Source: Sphingobium jiangsuense
GTDB taxonomy: Bacteria > Pseudomonadota > Alphaproteobacteria > Sphingomonadales > Sphingomonadaceae
Direction: 5' to 3'
Length of the DNA: 64,000 nt
Assembly (NCBI RefSeq): GCF_014196495.1
Contig: NZ_JACIDT010000012.1
Location: 1 to 64,000, forward strand
The notes under the pieces are model-generated. The model was not told where the DNA came from, searched no databases, and worked only from the letters and a program-made list of their open reading frames with translations. Shown piece after piece: positions 56,588 to 64,000 of the stretch. The position numbers were made by a program, and so were the translations under genes. Position 1 is the first letter of the stretch; the number at the start of each line of letters is the position of its first letter.

Positions 56588-57698
56588 TATGCACGGCTTC
56601 CCACGCCTCGCGCGCGCTCCACGCCTCGGCCGAGCCGCGCACGGTGCAGCCCTTGGCGCCCGGCTCGATCGCGCCGATGCGGTGAACCGTCTCGCCCGCC
56701 GCTTCGAGGTCGGTGGTGACGCGGGCGACATTCTCCTCCGCCACGGCCAGCACCATGCCGATACCGCAATTGAAGGTGCGCGCCATCTCGGCGGGCTCTA
56801 TATTGCCCTGCGCCTGGAGGAAGGCCATCAGCCGGGGCTGCGCCCAGCCGTCCGCATCGACCACGGCGTGGCAGCCGTCGGGCAGCACGCGCGGGATATT
56901 CTCCAGCAGGCCGCCGCCGGTGATATGGGCGAGCGCGTGGATATCGCCCTTGCGGATCGAGGGCAGCAGCGCCTTCACATAGATGCGCGTCGGCGCCATC
57001 AGCGCGTCGATCAGCAGCACGTCCTGATCGAACAGGGCGGGGCGGTCGAGCTTCCAGCCCTTGTCGGCGGCGAGGCGGCGGACCAGCGAATAGCCGTTGG
57101 AGTGGACGCCGGAAGAAGCAAGGCCCAGCAGCACGTCGCCCGCCTGCACCTTGCTGCCGGTCAGCGCCTCGTCCCGCTCCACCGCGCCGACGCAGAAGCC
57201 AGCGAGGTCATAATCGCCATCGGCGTACATGCCCGGCATTTCCGCCGTTTCCCCGCCGATCAGCGCGCATCCGGCCTGCTTGCAGCCTTCGGCGATGCCC
57301 GCGATCACGCGTTCGGCAATGCCGTTCTCCAGCCGTCCGGTAGCGAAATAATCGAGGAAGAACAAGGGCTCGGCGCCCTGCACGATCAGGTCGTTGGCGC
57401 ACATGGCGACAAGGTCGATGCCCACCGTGTCGTGCCGCCCGCTGTCGATCGCCAGCTTCAGCTTGGTGCCCACCCCGTCATTGGCCGCGACCAGCAGCGG
57501 ATCGCGGAAACCGGCCGCCTTCAGGTCGAAAAAGCCGCCGAAGCCGCCGAGGTCCGCATCCGCACCGGCGCGACGGGTCGCCTTGGCCAGCGGGGCGATC
57601 GCCTTGACCAGCGCATTGCCCGCGGCGATGTTCACGCCGGCTTGCGCATAGCTGTAGGATTGAGGCCGATCGGTGGAGGAGTCGTTCGCATTGCTCAT
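56580..57698 (-). CDS. purM: Phosphoribosylformylglycinamidine cyclo-ligase PurM
   Basis: This 372-residue ATP-dependent enzyme closes the imidazole ring of AIR. Motifs include [29 protein letters not shown] near 68, the [27 protein letters not shown] segment near 145 and [16 protein letters not shown] near 250. ATG 57698 was chosen because similarity begins there; an upstream in-frame ATG exists. It forms an operon with the overlapping purN gene. The other pur genes are elsewhere. Confidence 0.94.
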   Translation of the reverse strand: MSNANDSSTDRPQSYSYAQAGVNIAAGNALVKAIAPLAKATRRAGADADLGGFGGFFDLKAAGFRDPLLVAANDGVGTKLKLAIDSGRHDTVGIDLVAMCANDLIVQGAEPLFFLDYFATGRLENGIAERVIAGIAEGCKQAGCALIGGETAEMPGMYADGDYDLAGFCVGAVERDEALTGSKVQAGDVLLGLASSGVHSNGYSLVRRLAADKGWKLDRPALFDQDVLLIDALMAPTRIYVKALLPSIRKGDIHALAHITGGGLLENIPRVLPDGCHAVVDADGWAQPRLMAFLQAQGNIEPAEMARTFNCGIGMVLAVAEENVARVTTDLEAAGETVHRIGAIEPGAKGCTVRGSAEAWSAREAWEAVHNA

Positions 57699-57830
57699 GC
57701 CAACGCCGCCTATCCTATTTGCCGATTTTATCAAGCCGAAGGCGCATCCGCCGCCGGAAATGCGTCGAAATTATCGGCGCGGGCGAATTGCCCGCTTGGA
57801 TTTCGGACGATTTGCCGCCAAAAGGACGCC

Positions 57831-59096
57831 GTGATCCAGATTGCGCGCCTCCCGTTCCTTCCCGCGTCCCTGCCTGCCGCCCGGCTGCTCGCCCTTCCCG
57901 CCGCCGTGGCGCTGGGGCTGACCGCCGCGACTCTGGTCGCGCAGATGGAGGGGGAGCGGGGCGTCCCGCCGATCGCCAGCAGCGGCGATTTCGAGGTGGG
58001 CGACATCCGTGTCGACGTGCAGGCCGACAGCGCCGAGGCCGCGCGCACCGCGGGCTGGCGGCAGGCGCAGCGGCTCGCCTGGCGCAAATTGTCGGCGAGC
58101 ATGCGCGGCGGGGCGATCGGCCTGTCCGACAGCCAGATCGACCAGATCGTTTCCGGCATAGAGGTGGAGCAGGAGCAGATTGGCCCCAACCGCTATATCG
58201 CGACGCTGCGGGTGCTGTTCGACCGCGCGCGCGCGGGGCAGATACTGGGCGTGCGGGGCAGCGCGATGCGATCCCCGCCGCTGCTGGTCATCCCGATCCT
58301 GCGCGAGGGCGGCAGCTCCACCGTGTTCGAGACGATCAACGAATGGCAGAAGGCCTGGGCGCGCTATCGCACCGGCGACAGCGCCATCGACTATGTCCGC
58401 ACCAGCGGCACCGGGCAGGACGCGCTGCTGCTGAACGCCGGGCAGATCGGGCGACGCGGCCGTCTGTGGTGGCGCAACATTCTCGATCAATATGGCGCGG
58501 CGGACGTGATCTTCCCCATCGCCCGGCTGGAACGGCAATGGCCGGGCGGGCCGGTGATCGGCAGCTTCGCCGCCCGTTACGGCCCGGACAATGAGCTGCT
58601 GGGCAGCTTCTCGCTGCGCGCCAATAACGAGGCGGCGATCCCGAAGATGCTGGACGAGGCGATCGCCCGCATCAACGGCATCTACAGCCAGGCGTTGCTC
58701 GACGGCCGCCTGCGGCCCGACCCGTCGCTGGTGATCGAGGAGCCGGTGAGCGCGAGCGAGATCGACCTCGGCAATGTGACCGACCTGCCGGTCGAGACGA
58801 GCGACGTGCCGGTCATTTCCGCGCCGGGCGTCGCCAGCTATTCGATCCAGTTCGATACGCCGGACGTGAATTCCGTCAGCGCGGGCGAGGCCCAGCTGCG
58901 CTCCATCCCCGGCGTCAAGTCCGCCGCGACGAGCAGCCTCGCGCTGGGCGGCGTGTCGGTGATGCAGGTCAGCTTCGACGGCACGGCCGATGCACTGAAG
59001 GCCGCGTTGCAGGCGAAGGGCTATCAGGTCAGCGGTTCGGGCACCACGTTGCGCGTCACCCGCCGGAGCGGCGGCAGCCCGGCAGGTGGTCAGTGA
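57831..59096 (+). CDS. DUF2066-like protein with N-terminal signal anchor
   Basis: This 421-residue protein starts at GTG 57831 with AAGGA six bases upstream. A hydrophobic N-terminus (about 10-40) directs it to the envelope. The next 200 residues (FEVGDIRVDVQADSAEAARTAGWRQAQRLAWRKL, and YGAADVIFPIARLE) resemble DUF2066. The C-terminal part carries a ferredoxin-like segment (YSIQFDTPDVNSVSAGEAQLRSIPGVKSAA) resembling a heavy-metal-associated fold but without the CxxC pair. Its stop overlaps hdaA as GTGA, so it is co-translated with a replication regulator. Function unknown. Confidence 0.72.
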   Translation: MIQIARLPFLPASLPAARLLALPAAVALGLTAATLVAQMEGERGVPPIASSGDFEVGDIRVDVQADSAEAARTAGWRQAQRLAWRKLSASMRGGAIGLSDSQIDQIVSGIEVEQEQIGPNRYIATLRVLFDRARAGQILGVRGSAMRSPPLLVIPILREGGSSTVFETINEWQKAWARYRTGDSAIDYVRTSGTGQDALLLNAGQIGRRGRLWWRNILDQYGAADVIFPIARLERQWPGGPVIGSFAARYGPDNELLGSFSLRANNEAAIPKMLDEAIARINGIYSQALLDGRLRPDPSLVIEEPVSASEIDLGNVTDLPVETSDVPVISAPGVASYSIQFDTPDVNSVSAGEAQLRSIPGVKSAATSSLALGGVSVMQVSFDGTADALKAALQAKGYQVSGSGTTLRVTRRSGGSPAGGQ

Positions 59097-59758
59097 CCAA
59101 CCAGATCGGCCTGCCCTTCGACTGGCAGGCGCAGGCCCGGACCGGCAGCTTTCTGGTCAGTGAGGCCAACCGCCTCGCGCAGCGCCATGTCGAGCGCTGG
59201 TCGGACTGGCCGATCCCCATATCCGTGCTCTCCGGCCCGGCCCGGTCGGGCCGGTCGACCCTGGGCCGCCATTTCGTCGCCCTGTCGGGCGGCCTGCTGA
59301 TCGACGATGCCGACCGGGCCGAGGAGCGGCAGCTGTTCCACCAGTGGAATATCGCGCGGGACAGCGGCCGGCCGCTGCTGCTGATCGGGCGGGAGGCCCC
59401 GGCGCTCTGGCCGGTGGAGCTGCCCGACCTCAAATCCCGCCTTGCCGCCGCGCCCCATGTGCGCATCGGCGACCCGGACGACGCGCTGATCCGCCAGCTG
59501 ATCGAGACGGGGCTGGCGCAGGCCGGGTCCGCCTATGTCGCCGACGTGCCCGAATGGCTCGCCCGCCGGGTGGAGCGCAGCTATGCCGCCGTGGCGGAGA
59601 TGCTGGTGCGCCTCAACCGCCTTTCGCTGGAAGCATCGCGCAGGATTTCGGTGCCCTTCCTCAAAGAAGCGCTGCAAATGCAACATTTCTCCCCTATAGT
59701 CGGCGACGACGACACGCCGCCCCCGGCGGCAAACGATGCACAGGAAGAAGAGCGCTGA
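59093..59758 (+). CDS. hdaA: DnaA-regulatory protein HdaA (Hda-like AAA+)
   Basis: This 221-residue DnaA-related AAA+ protein stimulates DnaA-ATP hydrolysis with the sliding clamp. The N-terminal clamp-binding motif is QIGLPFDW (residues 4-11). A P-loop-like SGPARSGRSTLGRHF lies near 47, LLIDDADRA is a Walker B-like motif, and a lid domain follows (SYAAVAEMLVRLNRLSLEASRRISVPFLKEAL). It lacks the DnaA DNA-binding domain. The GTG start overlaps the upstream gene (GTGA). ppk follows after 3 nt, a conserved alphaproteobacterial order. Confidence 0.93.
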   Translation: MTNQIGLPFDWQAQARTGSFLVSEANRLAQRHVERWSDWPIPISVLSGPARSGRSTLGRHFVALSGGLLIDDADRAEERQLFHQWNIARDSGRPLLLIGREAPALWPVELPDLKSRLAAAPHVRIGDPDDALIRQLIETGLAQAGSAYVADVPEWLARRVERSYAAVAEMLVRLNRLSLEASRRISVPFLKEALQMQHFSPIVGDDDTPPPAANDAQEEER

Positions 59759-59761
59759 GCC

Positions 59762-61903
59762 ATGTCCGAGGCCGACCCGATCCTGAAACTGGCGGAAACA
59801 GGGGAGCGCTATTTCAATCGGGAGCTGTCCTGGCTGGCGTTCAACCGGCGGGTTCTGGAAGAGGCGACCAACATCGCGCATCCGCTGCTGGAACGGCTGC
59901 GCTTCCTGTCGATCAGCGGCAATAATCTCGACGAATTCTTCATGGTGCGGGTGGCGGGCCTCAAGGGCCAGCAACTCGACAATGTGGAACTGCGCTCCGC
60001 CGACGGGCTGACCCCGGTGCAGCAGCTTGCCGCCATCGGCGCCGAGGCGGACCGGCTGATGCGCGACCAGCAGCAGGTCTGGCACCGGCTGCGCGAGGAA
60101 CTGGAAGCCGTCGGCATCGATGTCATCAGCAGCTATGAGCCGCTCGACGCCGGGGTCGAGGCGTGGCTGGAAGAGCATTTCCAGTCGCAGATCTTCCCGA
60201 TCCTGACGCCGCAGGCGCTCGACCCGGCGCATCCTTTCCCGTTCATTCCCAATCTGGGCCTTTCCGCGCTGTTCGACCTCATCCGCCTGTCGGACGGGGA
60301 GAATGTGCGGGAACTGGTGATGATCCCGTCCTCGCTGCCGCGCTTCGTGCGCATGCCGGGCACGCCCGCGCGCTACATGGCGCTGGAAAGCGTCATCCGT
60401 CGCTTCAGCCATCGCCTCTTTCCCGGCTATGAGGTACGGGAAAGCGGCCTTTTCCGCGTGATCCGCGACAGCGATATCGAGATCGAGGAAGAGGCGGAGG
60501 ATCTGGTCCGCACCTTCCGCAGCGCGATCAAGCGCCGCCGCCGGGGCCGGGTGATCCGGCTGGAGATCGAATCGGGTATCCCCGATTCGGTCGAGGAGAT
60601 GTTGCAGGAGCTGATGCACGGGCAGGAGGCGATGATCGCCGACATCAATGGCTTCGTCGGCATAGGCGACCTGTCCAACATCGTGGACGAGGACCGGCCC
60701 GACCTGAAGTTCGAGCCCTTCGCCGCCCGCTTTCCGGAACGCATCCGCGAATATGGCGGCGACTGCTTCGCCGCGATCCGCGCGAAGGACATCGTCGTCC
60801 ACCATCCCTATGAGAGCTTCGACGTCGTCATCACCTTCCTGAAGCAGGCGGCGGCGGACCCGGACGTGGTGGCGATCAAGCAGACGCTCTATCGCGCGGG
60901 CAAGCAATCGGCGGTGATTCGCGCGCTGATCGACGCGGCGGAGGCGGGCAAGTCGGTGACGGCGGTGGTCGAGCTGAAGGCCCGTTTCGACGAGGAGCAG
61001 AACCTGCTGTGGGCCAGCGCGCTGGAACGGGCGGGGGTGCAGGTGGTCTATGGCTTCATCGACTGGAAAACCCACGCCAAGATATCGATGGTGGTGCGGC
61101 GGGAAGGGGATGCGTTCCGCACCTACTGCCATTTCGGCACCGGCAATTATCATCCGGTGACCGCGCGCATCTATACCGACCTCAGCTTCTTCACCGCCGA
61201 TCCGCGCATCGGGCGGGACGCGGCGGCGGTGTTCAACTATATCACCGGCTATGTCGAGCCGCAGCATCTGGAACTGCTCACCATGTCGCCGCGCAACCTG
61301 CGCCAGAATCTGAGCGACCTGATCGACGCGGAAATCGCCGATGCGCGCGAGGGCAAGCCCGCCGCCATCTGGGCGAAGATGAACAGCCTGGTCGATCCCG
61401 CGATCATCGAAAAGCTCTATCAGGCGAGCAATGCCGGGGTGGAGGTGGATCTGGTGGTGCGCGGCATATGCTGCCTGCGCCCCGGCGTTCCGGGCATGTC
61501 GGAAAATATCCGCGTGAAGTCGGTCGTCGGCCGCTTCCTGGAGCATAGCCGCATCGCCGTATTCGCCAACGGCAAGCGCCTGCCGCACAACGGCGCGAAG
61601 GTGTTCATCAGCTCTGCGGACTGGATGCCGCGCAATTTCGACCGGCGGGTCGAATATATGCTGCCCATCCTCAACCCGACCGTGCACGATCAGGTGCTCG
61701 ATCAGGTGATGGTCGCCAATCTCATCGATACCGAGCAAAGCTGGACGCTGGAGCCCGATGGCCGCTATGTCCGCGTCGATCCGGGGGAAAAGCCGTTCAA
61801 CCTGCACCGCTATTTCATGACCAACCCGTCGCTGTCCGGGCGGGGCGCCGCGCAGACCCATGGCGATGCCGCGCCCAAGCTGAGCCTGCGGCGCAGGGGC
61901 TGA
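59762..61903 (+). CDS. ppk: Polyphosphate kinase PPK1
   Basis: This 713-residue enzyme reversibly polymerises the ATP gamma-phosphate into polyphosphate. The N-domain starts with [19 protein letters not shown], and [19 protein letters not shown] and [13 protein letters not shown] follow. The phosphorylated His lies in [18 protein letters not shown] near 459. A second PLD-like His domain includes [11 protein letters not shown] and [17 protein letters not shown]. It is cytoplasmic or peripheral. It overlaps functionally with ppx, 13 nt downstream. Confidence 0.96.
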   Translation: MSEADPILKLAETGERYFNRELSWLAFNRRVLEEATNIAHPLLERLRFLSISGNNLDEFFMVRVAGLKGQQLDNVELRSADGLTPVQQLAAIGAEADRLMRDQQQVWHRLREELEAVGIDVISSYEPLDAGVEAWLEEHFQSQIFPILTPQALDPAHPFPFIPNLGLSALFDLIRLSDGENVRELVMIPSSLPRFVRMPGTPARYMALESVIRRFSHRLFPGYEVRESGLFRVIRDSDIEIEEEAEDLVRTFRSAIKRRRRGRVIRLEIESGIPDSVEEMLQELMHGQEAMIADINGFVGIGDLSNIVDEDRPDLKFEPFAARFPERIREYGGDCFAAIRAKDIVVHHPYESFDVVITFLKQAAADPDVVAIKQTLYRAGKQSAVIRALIDAAEAGKSVTAVVELKARFDEEQNLLWASALERAGVQVVYGFIDWKTHAKISMVVRREGDAFRTYCHFGTGNYHPVTARIYTDLSFFTADPRIGRDAAAVFNYITGYVEPQHLELLTMSPRNLRQNLSDLIDAEIADAREGKPAAIWAKMNSLVDPAIIEKLYQASNAGVEVDLVVRGICCLRPGVPGMSENIRVKSVVGRFLEHSRIAVFANGKRLPHNGAKVFISSADWMPRNFDRRVEYMLPILNPTVHDQVLDQVMVANLIDTEQSWTLEPDGRYVRVDPGEKPFNLHRYFMTNPSLSGRGAAQTHGDAAPKLSLRRRG

Positions 61904-61916
61904 GGACGGTCGGCGC

Positions 61917-63449
61917 ATGAGCCTGTTGCAGCAACTGGCGCGGAACCACGACGCTTCCTTGGCCCCGTCCGCCGCCCCGGTGCCGGACATGACGCCGCGC
62001 CGCCGGGCGATCGTCGATATCGGCTCGAACAGCATCCGCCTGGTCGTCTATGACGGCCCGGCGCGGGCGCCTTTCCAGCTGTTCAACGAGAAAGTGACGG
62101 CCGGGCTGGGTGCGGCGCTGAGCACCACCGGGCGGATCGACGACACCGCGATGCAGCGCGGCATCGAGGCGCTGATGCGCTTTTCCGGCCTCATCCGCGC
62201 GATGGAGGTGCGCGACGTGCGCTGCATCGCCACCGCCGCCGTCCGCGATGCCCGCAACGGCGGCGATTTCGTCGCCCGCGCCCGCGCGGAGGCGGGGATG
62301 GAGATCGAGATATTGTCCGGCGACGAGGAAGGCCGCGCCTCCGGCCTCGGCGTCATCGGCGCGATACCGGGCGCGGACGGCATAGTCGCGGACCTTGGCG
62401 GGGGCAGCCTTGAACTGGCGCGCGTGCGCGGCGGAGAGGTGCTGAAAGTGCTCTCGCTGCCGCTCGGCGTGCTGCGCCTTGCCGCGCTGCGCGAGCGGGG
62501 CAAGGACGCGCTGGCCAAATATGTCGCGCGTGCGCTGCACAAGGCGGGCTGGAACGACACCGGCCTGCCGCTCTACATGGTGGGCGGGTCGTGGCGCGCG
62601 CTGGCGCATCTCGACATGCAACTGACGAAATTCCCGCTGCCGGTGATCCACCATTACCGGATGGAGGCGTCGCGCGCGGCCTATCTGGTGCGGGTGACGG
62701 CGCAGATGGGCAAGGCGCGGCTGCGCAAGATCCGGTCGATCCCGGCGGCGCGCATCCCCACGCTGGGCAACGCCACCGCGCTGCTGGCGGTACTGGTGCG
62801 CGAACTGGCGAGCGCGGAACTGGTCGTTTCGGCCCATGGCCTGCGCGAAGGGCTGATGTTTAAAAGCCTGTCGGCGCAGGAGCAGGCGCTCGATCCGTTG
62901 CTGGTCGCGACCGAGGCCGAGGGCGAGGCGCAGGGGCGGTTCGCGGGGCACGGCCGTCAGATCGACGCGTGGATCGCGCCGCTGTTCGAGGCCGACCCCC
63001 CGGCATGGGCGCGCCTGCGCCGGGCGGCGTGCTTTCTGGGCGATGTGGCGTGGCGCGCGAACCCCGATTTCCGGGCCGAGCGCGGCGTAGAGATCGCGTT
63101 GCACGGCAATTGGGCGGGCATCGACGGCGCGGGCCGGGTGATGCTGGCGCAGGCGCTTTATGCCGCCTTCGGGGGCGCCGCGCCGATGAAGGCGGGGTTC
63201 GAGCGGCTCGCCGGGGCCGAAGCGCTGGCGCGCTCGACGCAATGGGGCCTGGCCATCCGGCTTGCCCAGCGCCTGTCGGGCGGCGTCGCGCAGCCGCTGG
63301 AGGCGACCTCGATCGCGCCCGTCGAGCGCGACCTCGTCCTGTCGCTGGAGCCATTGAGCGCCGACTTGAAGGGGGAGGCGGTGGCCCGCCGCCTCAAGAC
63401 GCTGGCGCAGGCGATGAACCTTTCACCCCGCATCGAGCCAGCGGGATAA
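61917..63449 (+). CDS. ppx: Exopolyphosphatase / guanosine pentaphosphatase Ppx/GppA family
   Basis: This 510-residue actin-like-fold phosphatase hydrolyses polyphosphate or pppGpp. The N-terminal signature AIVDIGSNSIRLVVYDGP lies near 30-47, followed by ATAAVRDARNGGDF near 100 and VADLGGGSLELARVRGG near 157. The C-terminal third is the helical HD-like extension. ATG 61917 includes a 25-residue leader; the domain itself would start near residue 28, so an internal start (MTPRRRAIV) is possible. With ppk it sets polyP levels. Confidence 0.94.
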   Translation: MSLLQQLARNHDASLAPSAAPVPDMTPRRRAIVDIGSNSIRLVVYDGPARAPFQLFNEKVTAGLGAALSTTGRIDDTAMQRGIEALMRFSGLIRAMEVRDVRCIATAAVRDARNGGDFVARARAEAGMEIEILSGDEEGRASGLGVIGAIPGADGIVADLGGGSLELARVRGGEVLKVLSLPLGVLRLAALRERGKDALAKYVARALHKAGWNDTGLPLYMVGGSWRALAHLDMQLTKFPLPVIHHYRMEASRAAYLVRVTAQMGKARLRKIRSIPAARIPTLGNATALLAVLVRELASAELVVSAHGLREGLMFKSLSAQEQALDPLLVATEAEGEAQGRFAGHGRQIDAWIAPLFEADPPAWARLRRAACFLGDVAWRANPDFRAERGVEIALHGNWAGIDGAGRVMLAQALYAAFGGAAPMKAGFERLAGAEALARSTQWGLAIRLAQRLSGGVAQPLEATSIAPVERDLVLSLEPLSADLKGEAVARRLKTLAQAMNLSPRIEPAG

Positions 63450-63493
63450 GAGGCAGGGGCGGAACGCATCTCCGCTGCGCCCCGCCGCTTGCT

Positions 63494-63805
63494 TTATCCG
63501 CAGGAAAGGCGTTCGATCACCATATTCTGGTCATAGATCACCGTCAGCCGGTCGGGCCGGAAATCCATCGTCATCGCGGTATTGGGCCCGCCCCAGCGCA
63601 GCGTGCGCGCGCCGGAGAATTTCAGCATCTCCGCGCCGAGTTCGGCGGTCGCCTTCTGGCCGACGAAACGGTCGAGCCCGTCATTGCTGCATTGCGCCAT
63701 CGGCGGCGCGGCGGGCTCTGCGCCCCCATCGGTGGCGGAGGACGCCGCGCAGCCGCCGCAGCCCAGCATCGCGCCGCCTGCCATGATCATGATCGGCCAT
63801 TTCAT
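63494..63805 (-). CDS. I78-family peptidase inhibitor lipoprotein
   Basis: This 103-residue protein carries a lipoprotein-type signal with a Cys-rich core (MLGCGGCAAS) and a C-terminal I78 domain: LDRFVGQKATAELGAEML, ARTLRWGGPNTAMTMDFRPDRLTV and the closing RLSCG. I78 proteins inhibit elastase/subtilisin-type proteases. GGAG lies eight bases upstream of the ATG. It is monocistronic between ppx and the window-edge gene. Confidence 0.88.
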   Translation of the reverse strand: MKWPIMIMAGGAMLGCGGCAASSATDGGAEPAAPPMAQCSNDGLDRFVGQKATAELGAEMLKFSGARTLRWGGPNTAMTMDFRPDRLTVIYDQNMVIERLSCG

Positions 63806-63920
63806 ATCTCTGTCTCCTCTGCTCCGATGCGGGAACAGGCGAAGATAGGACGCCCCGCCTCAACCCTGCATGAACGCCTGTATGAACGACGGTGAGCGGC
63901 GGAATATCCCTTCCGCCCGC

Positions 63921-64000
63921 TCAGGTGCGCGTCATCCTGAGGCGGCCGTCGACGACCGCGAAGGCCAGCCGCCCCTCGACCAGATCGAGCGCGTCCTGCC
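63921..64000 (-). CDS. C-terminal fragment of an unidentified gene
   Basis: The last 25 codons of a minus-strand frame end with TGA at 63921-63923 (ending GRLAFAVVDGRLRMTRT). The gene start lies beyond the window. Codon use looks genuine. Too little is visible to identify the product. The 115 bp from 63806 to 63920 hold no feature I recognise. Confidence 0.45.
   Translation of the reverse strand, partial: QDALDLVEGRLAFAVVDGRLRMTRT

Overview
The window is one contiguous stretch of GC-rich (about 65-68%) bacterial chromosome. It carries ordinary housekeeping genes with no prophage, plasmid or transposase. The content points to an alphaproteobacterium of the Sphingomonadales: hdaA next to ppk/ppx, a lepB-rnc-era operon, a propionyl-CoA carboxylase operon with its own ScfR/RamB-like regulator, PhaR, an archaeal-type prolyl-tRNA synthetase, and families of short palindromic repeats with sphingomonad-like sequences. 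Genus cannot be fixed from these features alone.

Layout. 0-4.6 kb: an edge-truncated lipoprotein gene, rlmB, tRNA-Tyr, a Gdx/SugE-type SMR transporter, a globin-coupled chemoreceptor, and a GNAT/SnoaL pair. 4.7-8.8 kb: a four-gene operon of circularly permuted ATP-grasp, alpha-E protein, transglutaminase-like protease and Anbu-type proteasome homologue. The association is known from comparative genomics, but its biochemical purpose is not settled, and it is the best candidate here for an incompletely described system. 8.9-18.6 kb: plsY, dprA, topA, an HD-GYP phosphodiesterase, an acyltransferase, and lepB-rnc-era on the minus strand. 18.8-23.6 kb: pgi-gor with a small HhH protein, then a divergent MmyB-like regulator and methyltransferase. 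23.6-33.4 kb: the methylmalonyl-CoA pathway, consisting of the regulator, pccB, a 39% GC small gene, mce, an enoyl-CoA hydratase, methylmalonyl-CoA mutase, bioB and pccA. Most of these are coupled by 4-nt overlaps. bioB supplies the cofactor for PccA.

33.5-39 kb: csaA, alr, an EmrE-like SMR, and a polyhydroxyalkanoate locus (thiolase, short PhaC-like protein, divergent phaR). 39-45 kb: methyltransferase, proS, an MgtC/DUF4010 membrane protein and rnr. 45.4-49.2 kb: uspA, then pdhC, a hotdog thioesterase and lpdA (pyruvate dehydrogenase E2 and E3). 49.2-54.9 kb: a repeat-rich spacer, a repeat-containing small lipoprotein, an M28 peptidase, ettA and a MetE-like enzyme. 54.9-64 kb: an SDR, purM with a purN fused to an MmcQ/YjbR domain, then divergently a DUF2066-like protein, hdaA, ppk and ppx, an I78-type inhibitor lipoprotein, and the last codons of an unidentified gene.

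Four repeat families sit in the larger spacers: a twin REP-like hairpin (four paired copies and one single arm), an 80-86 bp palindrome preceded by ATATCAAC (two copies), a palindrome containing a GAACTTG(G/C)TTCAGGG-like arm (two copies), and one MITE-like element with 32-bp imperfect terminal inverted repeats. Translational coupling through ATGA, TTGA or GTGA overlaps is frequent, and several coupled genes start with TTG.
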